Shown piece after piece: positions 27,809-37,999 of a stretch of 64,000 nucleotides of DNA. Location of the stretch: NCBI RefSeq assembly GCF_003628435.1, contig NZ_RBZN01000001.1, positions 205,159 through 269,158 on the forward strand, given 5' to 3'. The translations under genes and the position numbers were made by a program. Source of the DNA: Ureibacillus endophyticus (GTDB lineage: Bacteria; Bacillota; Bacilli; Bacillales_A; Planococcaceae). The first letter of the stretch is position 1, and every line of letters starts with the position of its first letter. The notes below the pieces were generated by a model. The model searched no databases. It had not been told where the DNA came from and saw nothing but the letters and a program-made list of their open reading frames with translations.

Positions 27809-28729
27809 ATGCCACAGTTTTTTTCAAACAAGAAATTAATACTGCTCCTAGTTGGTATAATTTTCCTTGTGGCATTGATTAGCTTCTCATTACGTGATCG
27901 ACAAAATGCTAATCTTCCCGAACAATTTATTAAAGACACAGTTGGCTTTGCACAATCTATTGTTGCTAAGCCAGCTAATTACATAACTGGTATTTTTAAT
28001 GATATTAATTCTTTATTAAATACGTACGAAGAAAATAAACGTTTAAAAATGCGTTTGGAAGATTTTGCCGTGCTTCAAGCAGAAGTTAATACATTGCAAT
28101 CAGAAAATGAATCTTTAAAAGAGCTAGTGAAAAAAGAAAGTAGTTTAAAAGATTTTAATCCACTTAAGGCAACGGTGATTGCGAGAAATCCGGATCAATG
28201 GGAAGAAAAAATCATCCTCAACAGAGGATCTTCTCATGGTGTAAAATTAAACATGGCTGTAATGACAGCTAAAGGATTAATTGGGAAAATTAGTCTTGTT
28301 ACTCCATTTACTTCTGAAGTTGAATTATTACAAACAAACAATCCAAATTTCCGAGTATCTGCCATTGTTCATGGAAAGAAAAAGGATATTTTTGGTTTGT
28401 TAGAAGGATATGACACTGAACGTAATGAATTAATATTAAAACGAATTGATTCTAGCTTAGATGTAAATGAAGGTGAACAAGTTGTAACCTCTGGACTAGG
28501 AGGGATATTCCCTAAAGGGATTTTAATTGGAGAAGTAACAGAAGTAACAACAGATGATTTTGGTTTAACAAAAATGGCTTATATCAAACCTGCAGCAGAT
28601 TTTTCAATGCTGGAGGATGTTATTATTGCTAAAAGAAATATTAATGAAGTAGACGGATCTGATGGAAATGGAACGAATGCAGACTTAACAAATGATGTTG
28701 ACGAGTCTACAGGTGAAGGGGAAGAATAA
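27809..28729 (+). CDS. mreC: Rod shape-determining protein MreC
   Basis: Bitopic elongasome protein linking MreB to periplasmic synthases. The 306-residue protein has one membrane helix at about 9-25 (LILLLVGIIFLVALISF), then a coiled coil at about 70-110, and the two beta-barrel halves containing NRGSSHGVKLNMAVMT and EGEQVVTSGLGGIFPKGI. The C-terminal ~25 residues are low-complexity (Asp/Gly/Asn/Glu). GGGGGGAT precedes the ATG, 11 nt after mreB. Confidence 0.94.
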   Translation: MPQFFSNKKLILLLVGIIFLVALISFSLRDRQNANLPEQFIKDTVGFAQSIVAKPANYITGIFNDINSLLNTYEENKRLKMRLEDFAVLQAEVNTLQSENESLKELVKKESSLKDFNPLKATVIARNPDQWEEKIILNRGSSHGVKLNMAVMTAKGLIGKISLVTPFTSEVELLQTNNPNFRVSAIVHGKKKDIFGLLEGYDTERNELILKRIDSSLDVNEGEQVVTSGLGGIFPKGILIGEVTEVTTDDFGLTKMAYIKPAADFSMLEDVIIAKRNINEVDGSDGNGTNADLTNDVDESTGEGEE

Positions 28730-28732
28730 AAT

Positions 28733-29257
28733 ATGATTCGCTTTTTAATTCCTTTTGTAGCCGTAGTTTTATTTTTATTGGAGCCTGAATTTGCACTGTT
28801 TTCTCCTATACAGTGGGGGGACGATATTTTATATTTAGTACCCCGCTTTCTTATCTTATATTTAATTTTTATATCGATTTACTATAGTCGCAAACGTGCA
28901 TGTTTGTACGGTTTGTTTTTTGGACTCTTGTATGATGTCTTTTACATTGATATTATTGGATTATATTCCTTTTTATATCCACTTGTTTGCTTCGTTGCTG
29001 GATCTGCGATTAAATTTATTCATCAACATCTAAGCGTAACAACTATATTGTCTTTATTTTTAGTGGCAATTATGGAATTAGTACTATACTATTTTTTCTC
29101 TTTTATTAATCTAACAACGATACCTTTAACAAGTTTTTTAAGTAATCGTTTACTTCCAACAATTATTGCAAATTTATTGTTTTTAAGTATGCTTGGGTGG
29201 GCTTTTAAGTATTTAATTAATGCGCGAGTAATTCAGCATGCCCGAGATGCTTCTTAA
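28733..29257 (+). CDS. mreD: Rod shape-determining protein MreD
   Basis: Integral membrane elongasome component, 174 residues with about five hydrophobic segments. The conserved acidic-aromatic block GLLYDVFYIDIIGLYSFLYP near 62-82 is typical of the family. It is separated from mreC by 3 nt, so translation is coupled. Confidence 0.92.
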   Translation: MIRFLIPFVAVVLFLLEPEFALFSPIQWGDDILYLVPRFLILYLIFISIYYSRKRACLYGLFFGLLYDVFYIDIIGLYSFLYPLVCFVAGSAIKFIHQHLSVTTILSLFLVAIMELVLYYFFSFINLTTIPLTSFLSNRLLPTIIANLLFLSMLGWAFKYLINARVIQHARDAS

Positions 29258-29283
29258 TTTGATGGCGTGAGGTGTCGCTTTTT

Positions 29284-29952
29284 ATGAAAAAACAGCTTGT
29301 CCATATTAAAGGGACAAAAGAAGGGTTAGTACTTCGGCTTGATGATCAGTGCGCCTACGCAGATTTAGTAGAGGAACTTAGTCATAAAGTTTCAGAAGGT
29401 AGTATTGATGGGATAGTAGATGTACAACTCCATTTAGGGAATCGTTACCTCTCTAATGAACAGCAAGTTGAACTAATTAATATTGTAGAAAACTCTGGTA
29501 GTATGCAAGTTGCAAAATTGCATAGTGATGTAATACCAATAATAGAGAGTAATGAAAAACTAATAACGGAACAGTACGATACATATGTCGGAATTGTTCG
29601 TTCAGGCCAAGTATTGAAATCAGCTGGCGACATCATAGTTATTGGTGATGTTAATCCGAATGGTCAAGTAGAGGCAGTCGGAAATATTTATGTGTTAGGA
29701 AATTTAAGAGGTATAGTACACGCTGGAATTGAAGGAAATCGTGATGCAATTGTTGCTGCATCACAATTTAAACCTACCCACGTTTTAATTGCTGACTCTA
29801 TTGAAATTATGTCAAATGAAAGTCCTGTTGTGCAAAACAGCTCAGAACAATTGTTTGCATACCTTAATAGAGACGGCATAATTTCGTATGAACGTTTACA
29901 AGAAGTAAGAAAAATACGTCCATTTTTTAATAAGGTAAAAGGAGGAAGCTGA
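29284..29952 (+). CDS. minC: Septum site-determining protein MinC
   Basis: FtsZ polymerisation inhibitor that acts with MinD to block septa near the poles. The 222-residue protein has an N-terminal MinC-N domain and a C-terminal beta-helix of repeats (VRSGQVLKSAGDIIVIGDVNPNG near 103-125 and NIYVLGNLRGIVHAG near 133-147). The ATG at 29284 is taken because GAGGTG lies at the right distance; the in-frame GTG at 29272 overlaps that site. minD begins 1 nt after its stop codon. Confidence 0.94.
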   Translation: MKKQLVHIKGTKEGLVLRLDDQCAYADLVEELSHKVSEGSIDGIVDVQLHLGNRYLSNEQQVELINIVENSGSMQVAKLHSDVIPIIESNEKLITEQYDTYVGIVRSGQVLKSAGDIIVIGDVNPNGQVEAVGNIYVLGNLRGIVHAGIEGNRDAIVAASQFKPTHVLIADSIEIMSNESPVVQNSSEQLFAYLNRDGIISYERLQEVRKIRPFFNKVKGGS

Positions 29953-29953
29953 T

Positions 29954-30751
29954 GTGGGTGAAGCAATCGTAATAACTTCAGGTAAAGGCGGGGTAGGTAA
30001 AACAACAACAACTGCCAATCTGGGAACTGCATTGGCTCTTCAAGGGAAGAAAGTATGTTTAGTTGATACTGATATCGGCTTACGAAACTTAGACTTAGTT
30101 TTAGGATTAGATAATCGTATAATCTATGATTTAGTTGATGTTATTAATGGCCGCTGTAAAGTACATCAAGCGCTCGTTCGTGATAAACGAGTAGATGAGA
30201 AACTATTTTTATTACCGGCTGCTCAAACAACAGATAAAAATGCTGTTACGCCTGAGCAAATGAAGAGTTTAATAGATGAATTAAAACGTGAATATGATTA
30301 TGTATTAATCGATTGTCCTGCAGGGATTGAACAAGGATATAAAAATGCAGTAGCAGGTGCTGATCGTGCTATCGTTGTGACAACTCCGGAAATCTCTGCT
30401 GTTCGAGATGCAGACCGAATTATTGGGTTGTTAGAAAAAGAGGCGATCGAACCGCCAAAATTAATTATTAACCGCATTCGAAAAGATTTAATGAAGAATG
30501 GGGATACAATGGACATTACAGAAATCACAACTCATTTATCTATTGATTTATTAGGAATAATCATAGATAACGAAGAGGTTATTAGTTCATCCAATAAAGG
30601 TGAACCAATTGTAATGGATCCAAACAACAAAGCTTCTTTGGGATATCGCAATATCGCTAGAAGAATTTTAGGTGAATCCGTCCCGCTTATGACTTTAGAA
30701 GATCAGCAAAAAGGGATGTTTAAAAAATTAATTTCTATCTTTTCAAAATAA
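29954..30751 (+). CDS. minD: Septum site-determining protein MinD
   Basis: Membrane-associated deviant-Walker ATPase that recruits MinC. The 265-residue protein has the P-loop SGKGGVGKTT (9-18), the VDTDIGLRNLDLVLG block and VLIDCPAGIEQGY near 116-128. A C-terminal amphipathic helix (GMFKKLISIFSK) serves as membrane tether. It starts with GTG at 29954, one base after the minC stop, and its AGGAGG site lies inside the end of minC. Confidence 0.96.
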   Translation: MGEAIVITSGKGGVGKTTTTANLGTALALQGKKVCLVDTDIGLRNLDLVLGLDNRIIYDLVDVINGRCKVHQALVRDKRVDEKLFLLPAAQTTDKNAVTPEQMKSLIDELKREYDYVLIDCPAGIEQGYKNAVAGADRAIVVTTPEISAVRDADRIIGLLEKEAIEPPKLIINRIRKDLMKNGDTMDITEITTHLSIDLLGIIIDNEEVISSSNKGEPIVMDPNNKASLGYRNIARRILGESVPLMTLEDQQKGMFKKLISIFSK

Positions 30752-30780
30752 GAGTGAAAGTTTAATAACAAACAATTTAG

Positions 30781-30818
30781 GAGGTGTCTCAACGGTTACT
30801 GAGGCATCTCTCTTTGTT
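30781..30818 (+). terminator. Possible terminator after minD
   Basis: The arms GAGGTGTCTCA (30781-30791) and TGAGGCATCTC (30800-30810) pair with one mismatch and are followed by a T-rich tract. Confidence 0.55.
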
Positions 30819-30965
30819 TAGTTATAAGTTGAATGAGGGTATCCAAAAAAGTTAAAACTCTTTGGACCTGCGATGGTTGCATCATTCTCGTTGACTATTT
30901 TAATATTTTTCTAAATCTCATTGAATCGTATTTTCATATTTTTCATATACTATGAAAAATGCAGA

Positions 30966-31529
30966 ATGGATGAGGTAGTGAACAAAAAGTGGAAATGGAT
31001 TGCAGCCTTTCTTCTATGTGCACTTGTCTTGATTGGCAATGGGATGCAGGAACGGGGACAAATCAATATCGATGTAAAGAAAATTGTATATAGCTCTGAG
31101 GATTTGACGGTAATGCGTAATGTTCTTCGAGAAATTTTTGGTGAAGAATCAGATGCAAAAATTACTGTGTCATCTGAGCCAGTAAATCAAGAATTGCTTT
31201 CTTTTGTTGCTATCAAACCCTATGATAATGGCTATTTATTAAGCTTCGAAGAGACAATTCCAATTCTTGCTATTGAAAATGGCTTGGTTGTTTATACTGG
31301 ACATTCTAAGACAACAGGTAAAACAATTTCGGTTTATTATGAAGATAATACAACAGTGACTTATGGAAATGTGGACTCATTTTCTCTCTTACCTTATACT
31401 TCGATTGAAAGAGGTAGTACGATTGCCAATAAAGAACCAGGGGATCTATATTTGAAAATTGAACAAGATGGGCGAGTTTTAAATCTTGAAGAAACATTAC
31501 AATGGATGAAAGAGCATACGCAACCATGA
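30966..31529 (+). CDS. spoIVFA: Stage IV sporulation protein FA (SpoIVFA-like)
   Basis: Membrane protein that in B. subtilis holds and inhibits the SpoIVFB protease until the forespore signal arrives. From the ATG at 30966 it has 187 residues: one membrane helix (WIAAFLLCALVLIGNGM) near the N-terminus and a C-terminal degenerate LytM/M23-like domain (AIENGLVVYTGHSKTTGKT... near 110-130). It is shorter than B. subtilis SpoIVFA. The start is uncertain: the ATG has no good site, while GTG at 30978 has GGATGAGG too close upstream. It is followed by spoIVFB with a 4-nt overlap. Confidence 0.8.
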   Translation: MDEVVNKKWKWIAAFLLCALVLIGNGMQERGQINIDVKKIVYSSEDLTVMRNVLREIFGEESDAKITVSSEPVNQELLSFVAIKPYDNGYLLSFEETIPILAIENGLVVYTGHSKTTGKTISVYYEDNTTVTYGNVDSFSLLPYTSIERGSTIANKEPGDLYLKIEQDGRVLNLEETLQWMKEHTQP

Positions 31530-32140
31530 TGCGGATGACAATTCATCCATTATTTTTGCCTATTTTGTTTTCAATGATCTTATCTGGGAATGTTTCATAT
31601 TATGCACTTATCTTAACATCGTTAATAATCCATGAGTTAGGGCATATTGTTGCTGCTTTTTTATGTAAAGTTAAGGTAGAGCGTTGTGTAATTATGCCTT
31701 ATGGTGGTGAAATTGAATTACAGGGTGGGATTTCATTATCGCCAAACAAGCAGCTTATTATTGCTATTGGAGGTCCTATGGCTACCCTGCTTTGTTTATG
31801 TGTTGTCCCTTTCCTCGATCCGTTATTGGCCGACCCTTTATTAAAAATCCAATTAATTTTACTTGGCATTAATTTAATTCCAATTTGGCCCCTTGATGGT
31901 GGAAGAATTATTCTATCGTTAATATTATTGATTTATCCGAAAGCACGTTTTTATGAAATGTACTTATCCATATCACTTATTTTGACAATATTAACAATGA
32001 TTATTACTTTTATTTTGTTACCAAAAACGTTATTTTTATTAGTGTTATCAATTTTTATTTTCTTAAGATTAGTAAGTGAATGGAGATATAGGAAATATCG
32101 TCTAGCATTTGAGAAACATGTAATGAAACGGTTGACTTGA
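31526..32140 (+). CDS. spoIVFB: Stage IV sporulation intramembrane metalloprotease SpoIVFB (short form)
   Basis: Site-2-type intramembrane zinc protease that removes the pro-sequence of sigma-K in the mother cell. The catalytic HELGH lies at about 36-40 and the second metal motif, WPLDGGRI, near 122-129, within five or six membrane segments. The protein is only 204 residues; B. subtilis SpoIVFB has 288 with a C-terminal CBS domain, and that domain is missing here. The stop at 32140 is followed by the rplU leader, with no CBS-coding remnant. The start ATG overlaps the spoIVFA stop as ATGA; an earlier in-frame ATG at 31502 has no clear site. Confidence 0.86.
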   Translation: MMRMTIHPLFLPILFSMILSGNVSYYALILTSLIIHELGHIVAAFLCKVKVERCVIMPYGGEIELQGGISLSPNKQLIIAIGGPMATLLCLCVVPFLDPLLADPLLKIQLILLGINLIPIWPLDGGRIILSLILLIYPKARFYEMYLSISLILTILTMIITFILLPKTLFLLVLSIFIFLRLVSEWRYRKYRLAFEKHVMKRLT

Positions 32141-32164
32141 AAAAATATATATGTTAGTATTTTA

Positions 32165-32265
32165 ATGTTGTTTGTAGCACCCGTGCTACAACCGCTCTGG
32201 GAAGGTTATTAAGTATCGTTAAGATCACCTTTCATTACAGGCGAGTCTGAGTCTAAGAGGAGGTG
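32165..32265 (+). ncRNA. Ribosomal protein L21 leader
   Basis: Structured 5' leader preceding rplU, presumably bound by L21 for autoregulation. It contains the perfect hairpin TGTAGCACC/GGTGCTACA-type stem at 32173-32190 and a downstream region AACCGCTCTGG...GGCGAGTCTGAG, consistent with the known L21 leader family. Boundaries are approximate. Confidence 0.75.
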
Positions 32266-32272
32266 CAGGTAA

Positions 32273-32581
32273 ATGTACGCAATTATCGAAACTGGTGGAA
32301 AACAAATCAAAGTAGAAGCTGGACAAGAAATCTATGTTGAAAAACTAGGTGTTCAAGCTGACGAAGTAGTAACATTTGATAAAGTTTTATTCGTAGGTGG
32401 CGAAACAGTAAAAGTAGGTGCTCCTACTGTTGAAGGTGCTACTGTAACAGCGAAAGTTGTTAAAGAAGGTCGCGCTAAAAAAATCACTGTATTCAAATAC
32501 AAAGCGAAGAAAAACTACCGTCGTAAACAAGGTCACCGTCAACCATACACAAAATTAGTTGTTGAATCAATCAACGCTTAA
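32273..32581 (+). CDS. rplU: 50S ribosomal protein L21
   Basis: 102-residue ribosomal protein that binds 23S rRNA. It starts [18 protein letters not shown] and ends with the basic [18 protein letters not shown] block typical of L21. GAGGAGGTG lies upstream. First gene of rplU-prp-rpmA. Confidence 0.97.
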   Translation: MYAIIETGGKQIKVEAGQEIYVEKLGVQADEVVTFDKVLFVGGETVKVGAPTVEGATVTAKVVKEGRAKKITVFKYKAKKNYRRKQGHRQPYTKLVVESINA

Positions 32582-32598
32582 TTAATGAGGTGAACCGA

Positions 32599-33251
<653 letters not shown>

Positions 33252-33264
33252 TATTATACGAATG

Positions 33265-33296
33265 CAAAAGGACTGCTAGCCAGCAGTCCTTTTTTA
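33265..33296 (+). terminator. Rho-independent terminator after rpmA
   Basis: AAAAGGACTGCT pairs with AGCAGTCCTTTT around a 4-nt loop, with a T-run. Confidence 0.88.
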
Positions 33297-33516
33297 TGAT
33301 TTTAATGCTAAAAGGTACGGAATAAGTACCATACTAATTTAGAAGGATTAACAATTAGAGTACTTCCTAGTACGAAATGAGTATCTGTATACTGGATAAT
33401 TGAAATTTTCTCAAAGTATTAATTCTTTTAGAATGTTAGAGAGGAAAATATAAGAAAAACTGTTATACTTAGAAAGATAATAGTAGTAGTTTTTTAAGTT
33501 AGTTTGGAGGTTCAAA

Positions 33517-34044
33517 ATGAAGATTCATTCTCTCTCTAATAGTGAAGTTATAAGGTTTGCAAATCACGATTTTATGAACCATCTACAATTGATTAAAATG
33601 TATTTAGAATTAGGTAAGGTAGACGAAGCAAAAAATACGATTGAAAATATTTCGGAAAACTGCAAAACCTTATCGAATTTAAATAAACTTAATTTACCAA
33701 AAACGGTAGAGTGGCTACAAACATTTCAATGGAGATATCCTTCCATAGACTTTAATTTAAAAAGTCATGTAGAACATCCTGTTAATATGAAAAAAGATGT
33801 GCAAATAGTAGAATACTTAGAAAAGACAATTATTCATGTTTATGATCATTTAGATCCATATACAGAGCAACAACTATTTATCGAAGTCGAATCTAATAAG
33901 AATGAATTCAAGTTAACTTTGGACTTAAGAGGATATTGGGAAGCCCCACAGTTTAAACAGCAAGAATTACCGAATATGAAAGTTCAAACGTATGAGCAAA
34001 CTAATAAGATATGGAAATATGTTTTGAGCTTGGAACAGGAGTGA
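33517..34044 (+). CDS. spo0B: Sporulation initiation phosphotransferase Spo0B
   Basis: Phosphorelay protein that passes phosphate from Spo0F to Spo0A. The 175-residue protein starts with a four-helix-bundle half containing [18 protein letters not shown] near 16-33, where His17 should be the phosphorylated residue (His30 in B. subtilis). A degenerate ATPase-like C-terminal half follows. TTGGAGG lies upstream of the ATG. It is followed 4 nt later by obgE, as in B. subtilis. The 265-nt gap before it holds no other gene. Confidence 0.88.
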   Translation: MKIHSLSNSEVIRFANHDFMNHLQLIKMYLELGKVDEAKNTIENISENCKTLSNLNKLNLPKTVEWLQTFQWRYPSIDFNLKSHVEHPVNMKKDVQIVEYLEKTIIHVYDHLDPYTEQQLFIEVESNKNEFKLTLDLRGYWEAPQFKQQELPNMKVQTYEQTNKIWKYVLSLEQE

Positions 34045-34048
34045 TAGT

Positions 34049-35344
34049 ATGAGTATGTTTGTCGATCACGTTAAGGTTTATGTGAAAGGCGGAGATGGTG
34101 GCGATGGAATGGTCGCTTTCCGTAGAGAAAAATATGTACCGAATGGTGGTCCAGCAGGTGGAGATGGAGGACATGGTGGGAATGTAGTCTTCCAAGTAGA
34201 AGAAGGTTTAAGAACATTAATGGATTTCCGCTATAAACGTCATTTTAAAGCTCAACGTGGCGAACACGGAATGAGTAAAGGCATGCACGGTAAAAATGCG
34301 GAAGATACAGTGATTAAAGTGCCTCCTGGAACAGTGGTAATAAATGAAGAAACGAAAGCAGTTATTGCAGATTTAGTTGAACATGGTCAAACTGCTATCA
34401 TTGCACGTGGTGGTCGTGGAGGACGTGGAAATTCGCGTTTTGCAACACCTGCAAATCCTGCTCCAGAACTTGCAGAAAAAGGGGAGCCAGGACAAGAATT
34501 AAATGTTATATTAGAATTAAAAGTATTAGCTGACGTTGGTTTAGTAGGTTTCCCAAGTGTGGGGAAATCCACTTTGTTATCTGTTGTATCAGCGGCAAAA
34601 CCAAAAATTGGAGCTTATCACTTTACAACAATCGTTCCGAACTTAGGAATGGTTGAAACAGAAGACGGCAGAAGTTTTGTAATGGCAGACTTACCTGGAT
34701 TAATTGAAGGTGCTCACCAAGGTGTCGGTTTAGGTATGCAATTTCTACGTCATATCGAACGCACAAGAGTTATTGTCCATGTAATCGATATGTCCGGAAT
34801 GGAAGGTCGTGACCCATATGAAGATTATGTTACGATTAATGAAGAACTAAAACAATATAATTTACGCCTTACTGAACGTCCACAAATTGTTGTGGCGAAC
34901 AAAATGGACATGCCTGATGCAGAAGAAAATTTAATTGCATTTAAAGAAAAGGTTGGCGATACTGTAAAAGTATTCCCAGTTTCAGCTATATCTCGTCAAG
35001 GGTTAAAGCCTTTATTATTTGAAATAGCAGATTTACTAGAAGTAACACCAGAGTTCGAATTGCATGAAATAGTCGAAGAAGAAAGCGACACAACAGTACT
35101 TTATAAACACGAGAAAAAAGGAGAAGACTTCGAAATTACTCGTGATGATGATGGAGCATTTGTTTTATCTGGCTACAGCATAGAGCGTCTGTTCAAAATG
35201 ACTGACTTTAGTCGTGAAGATGGAATTCGTCGTTTTGCAAGACAATTACGTGCAATGGGAGTAGATGATGCATTACGTGAACGTGGTGCAACAGATGGTG
35301 ACATTGTTCGTTTAATGGAATTTGAATTTGAATTTATCGAATAG
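34049..35344 (+). CDS. obgE: GTPase ObgE/CgtA
   Basis: Essential ribosome-assembly and stress GTPase. The 431-residue protein has the glycine-rich Obg fold ([20 protein letters not shown] near 10-30). The G domain has the P-loop GFPSVGKST near 166-174, the DLPGLIEGA block, and NKMD. A C-terminal OCT domain is present. It follows spo0B and precedes pheB, matching B. subtilis. Confidence 0.97.
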   Translation: MSMFVDHVKVYVKGGDGGDGMVAFRREKYVPNGGPAGGDGGHGGNVVFQVEEGLRTLMDFRYKRHFKAQRGEHGMSKGMHGKNAEDTVIKVPPGTVVINEETKAVIADLVEHGQTAIIARGGRGGRGNSRFATPANPAPELAEKGEPGQELNVILELKVLADVGLVGFPSVGKSTLLSVVSAAKPKIGAYHFTTIVPNLGMVETEDGRSFVMADLPGLIEGAHQGVGLGMQFLRHIERTRVIVHVIDMSGMEGRDPYEDYVTINEELKQYNLRLTERPQIVVANKMDMPDAEENLIAFKEKVGDTVKVFPVSAISRQGLKPLLFEIADLLEVTPEFELHEIVEEESDTTVLYKHEKKGEDFEITRDDDGAFVLSGYSIERLFKMTDFSREDGIRRFARQLRAMGVDDALRERGATDGDIVRLMEFEFEFIE

Positions 35345-35375
35345 AGTTTGTTTTTAGGGATTTTGGGGGGAGAGT

Positions 35376-35831
35376 ATGAAAAACGTTGCGAATCAACGGT
35401 ATTATTTAGTTCGTGAAGATGTATTAACGGATGCAATGCAAAAAACATTACAAGCAAAGCATCTATTGCAAAGTGGTTCTGTATCTTCTATATGGGATGC
35501 AGTAAAAGAGGTCGATTTATCACGGAGCGCATTTTACAAATATCGAGATGCCGTTTTTCCTTTCCACTCCATTGTGAGAGAAAGAATTTTAACGATCTTT
35601 ATCCAGTTACAAGATGAAAAAGGTGCATTAGCAAAGTTGTTAGAAATTATCTCAGAGTCACATTGTAATGTACTTACAATTCATCAAACTATTCCAATTC
35701 AAGGACGTGCAAACGTTACATTATCACTAGACGTAACAAGTATGGCCATTGAATTAGATCAGTTAATTCAATTGCTGAAAAAATTAGAGTTTGTTGAGTC
35801 TGCAGAAGTAATTAGTTCTGGAGCGTTATAA
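35376..35831 (+). CDS. pheB: ACT domain-containing protein PheB
   Basis: 151-residue protein with an N-terminal helix-turn-helix-like part (LSRSAFYKYRDAVFPF near 50-65) and a C-terminal ACT domain (DEKGALAKLLEIISESHCNVLTI near 80-102). B. subtilis PheB lies in the same place upstream of pheA and is thought to help regulate amino-acid metabolism, though its role is not firmly known. GGGGGGAGAG precedes the ATG. Confidence 0.9.
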   Translation: MKNVANQRYYLVREDVLTDAMQKTLQAKHLLQSGSVSSIWDAVKEVDLSRSAFYKYRDAVFPFHSIVRERILTIFIQLQDEKGALAKLLEIISESHCNVLTIHQTIPIQGRANVTLSLDVTSMAIELDQLIQLLKKLEFVESAEVISSGAL

Positions 35832-35837
35832 GTGAGG

Positions 35838-35870
35838 AAAGAGAGCAAAATAGTCTGCTCTCTTTTTTTA
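35838..35870 (+). terminator. Rho-independent terminator after pheB
   Basis: AAAGAGAGCA pairs with TGCTCTCTTT around an 8-nt loop and is followed by a T-run. Confidence 0.82.
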
Positions 35871-35955
35871 TTTAAACCGAGTAATCTTGTCTATATGATT
35901 GGACTCTTTTTTATGATAAAATTACTGAATAATTAAAAAAGTAGGGGGCTTATAC

Positions 35956-36828
35956 GTGAAACATCAACAATGGGAGAAACGAATTGCCTATTTAGGACCG
36001 GAAGCTTCTTTTACATATTTAGCAACTAAAGGTCTTTTTCCAAATGAATGGTTAATGCCGTTTACAACAATACCAGATTGTATTGAAGCAGTCTCGAATG
36101 ATCGTGTTGATTTTGCCGTTGTTCCGGTAGAAAATGCTCTAGAAGGAACAGTTACGCTAACAATTGACTATTTATATCATGAGGCAGATTTATATGTTGT
36201 AGGTGAAGTGCTATCAAAAATTCAACAACACCTTATGGTAAATAAAGAACAAGTAAATAACTGGCAAAATATTGAAGGGGTTTATTCCCATTCCCATGCA
36301 TTAGCACAGTGTCATAAATACTTGTTTTACCGTTTTAGTTCGGTTCCATTAAACCAAACATCCTCAACAGCAGCTGCGGCTAAATATGTGGCAGAAAATC
36401 CAGATAAATGTATTGCAGCAATAGGAAATACTTCGTCTGCAGAAAAATATGGTTTAGAAATTGTAGAAAGAAATATTCATGATTTCCATTTTAACCACAC
36501 ACGTTTCTTTGTATTAGCTAAAAAGAATTCTAGACTACCAATTGAGACATCAGAAGGAAAATCAAAAACGACATTTATGCTAACTCTACCAGAAAATGTA
36601 TCCGGTGCATTGCATCAAGTGCTTTCTGTTTTTGCTTGGCGTCGAATTGATTTAAGTAAAATTGAATCAAGACCATTAAAAACAGGTTTAGGGGATTACT
36701 TCTTTATTATTGATGTATTAGCAGATGAAAATGAGCCAATGGTAAAAGGGGCAGTGGAGGAGCTAGGTGCGCTTGGTTGTACAGTGAAGTCGCTAGGTAC
36801 ATATTATACATATTTAACACCTGAGTGA
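35956..36828 (+). CDS. pheA: Prephenate dehydratase
   Basis: Converts prephenate to phenylpyruvate in phenylalanine synthesis. The 290-residue protein has IAYLGPEASFTYLA near 9-22, the PVENALEGTV block, and the NHTRFFVLA motif with the catalytic Thr-Arg-Phe. A C-terminal ACT domain with the feedback motif IESRPLKTGLGDYFF is present. It starts with GTG at 35956 preceded by AGGGGG. Confidence 0.96.
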   Translation: MKHQQWEKRIAYLGPEASFTYLATKGLFPNEWLMPFTTIPDCIEAVSNDRVDFAVVPVENALEGTVTLTIDYLYHEADLYVVGEVLSKIQQHLMVNKEQVNNWQNIEGVYSHSHALAQCHKYLFYRFSSVPLNQTSSTAAAAKYVAENPDKCIAAIGNTSSAEKYGLEIVERNIHDFHFNHTRFFVLAKKNSRLPIETSEGKSKTTFMLTLPENVSGALHQVLSVFAWRRIDLSKIESRPLKTGLGDYFFIIDVLADENEPMVKGAVEELGALGCTVKSLGTYYTYLTPE

Positions 36829-36841
36829 GGAGAGGTCTATT

Positions 36842-37228
36842 ATGAAGGTCGTTCTGTTTGATGGTGAGTGTAATTTCTGTAGTCAAAGTGTTCAATTTAT
36901 CATAAAGCGTGATAAGAGGAAACAATTCAAATTTGCTTCACTTCAAAGTACAAGTGGAAGAGAATTAGTAGAAAAGCATAACATTCCAAAAACGATTGAT
37001 AGTGTTGTATTAGTTGACAATGATCGTGCCTATACTAAATCTTCGGCCGTATTAAGAATTGCTTTAGGGCTTGACCGATATTGGAAGTTATTGTACGTAT
37101 TTTTACTCGTACCAGTACCTTTACGAAATATCATTTATGATATCATTGCAAAAAATCGTCACAAACTATTAAAACAAAACAATGCATGTATGATTCCTTC
37201 TAAAGAGGATTTGGATCGTTTTATTTAG
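36842..37228 (+). CDS. DCC1-like thiol-disulfide oxidoreductase family protein
   Basis: 128-residue protein with the N-terminal DGECNFC motif (DxxCxxC) that defines the DCC/YuxK family. The fold is thioredoxin-like but the cellular target is not established. A hydrophobic segment YVFLLVPVPLRNIIYDII lies near 90-110. It sits between pheA and niaR, a place where B. subtilis has no such gene. A GAGGAGAGG site precedes it. Confidence 0.85.
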   Translation: MKVVLFDGECNFCSQSVQFIIKRDKRKQFKFASLQSTSGRELVEKHNIPKTIDSVVLVDNDRAYTKSSAVLRIALGLDRYWKLLYVFLLVPVPLRNIIYDIIAKNRHKLLKQNNACMIPSKEDLDRFI

Positions 37229-37238
37229 ATAAAAAATG

Positions 37239-37275
37239 AGCAGATATTAACAGCTAATTTTTGTGCTTAGTTAAT
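37239..37275. terminator. Hairpin between DCC gene and niaR (likely bidirectional terminator)
   Basis: GAGCAGATATTAAC plus AGCTAA pairs with TTAG plus GTTAATATCTGCTC. It lies between convergent genes. Confidence 0.68.
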
Positions 37276-37325
37276 ATCTGCTCACATATACTATTGTATT
37301 ATTTTTGAGGAATGATCTCGTAATG

Positions 37326-37856
37326 TTATCCTTCCACGAGGTAACCTTTTTCTCGTAGTTTTTCTTCGGCTAAATTCAATTGTTCAATAGTAGGAGCGGA
37401 AATAACATGAAGATGGGTACCATTTGTTAAAGCAGATAAATAATTTGCATTTGTTTCACTTACACGTTCAATAAAGTTTTGAACATCATTTCGATTTGAT
37501 AACATCATAGAAGCAGTGATTTCTCCATATACAGGGTGTTCTACGATAACAGATTTTAACGTAACACCGCAATCTACAATAGTTAGCATCTCATCCTCTG
37601 CTTGCTCCGCAGTATGTAGACAAACAATTTTGCGTTCGTAGTTTGAAGCAGTGTCTTCCTTATACATATAAAAATAACCTTGGCTAGTGGCAATAATTGG
37701 TTCATTACGTGCCTTTAATAAATTCATATCATTGACAATTACTTGCCGAGATACATTTGAATGTTTTGCAAGATCCGTCCCTGTAATTGGTCTTTTTGCA
37801 TTTTTTAATAAGGATAATAGTTCATTACGTCGTTCTTCACCTAATAATTTCTTCAT
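37326..37856 (-). CDS. niaR: NAD biosynthesis transcriptional repressor NiaR
   Basis: Nicotinate-sensing repressor (YrxA family) with an N-terminal winged HTH (about 5-60, ITGTDLAKHSNVSRQVIVNDMNLLKA) and a C-terminal 3H ligand domain. The histidines of the 3H name are visible in HTAEQ, EHPVYGEI and THLHVI. The 176-residue form from ATG 37856 is preferred because GAGGTG lies 6 nt upstream; a GTG at 37862 is alternative. In B. subtilis niaR is divergent from iscS-nadBCA; here the divergent neighbour is safA and no nad gene is present. Confidence 0.92.
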   Translation of the reverse strand: MKKLLGEERRNELLSLLKNAKRPITGTDLAKHSNVSRQVIVNDMNLLKARNEPIIATSQGYFYMYKEDTASNYERKIVCLHTAEQAEDEMLTIVDCGVTLKSVIVEHPVYGEITASMMLSNRNDVQNFIERVSETNANYLSALTNGTHLHVISAPTIEQLNLAEEKLREKGYLVEG

Positions 37857-37999
37857 ATTCACACCTCTTTCAAAGAGAAATTCATGTATATCTATTACTC
37901 CCTAATTCATAGTTTATCACGAAGGAACTTATTCCTAGAATTTTTTTGTGTCCTTTTCAATTGCTTATCATATTATAAAACGAGAAAAGGAGGATGTTT

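Noticed and set aside
30900..30960. Sigma-E promoter before spoIVFA
   Set aside because: A CATATACT-like -10 is present, but no -35 element at the right distance could be found by eye.
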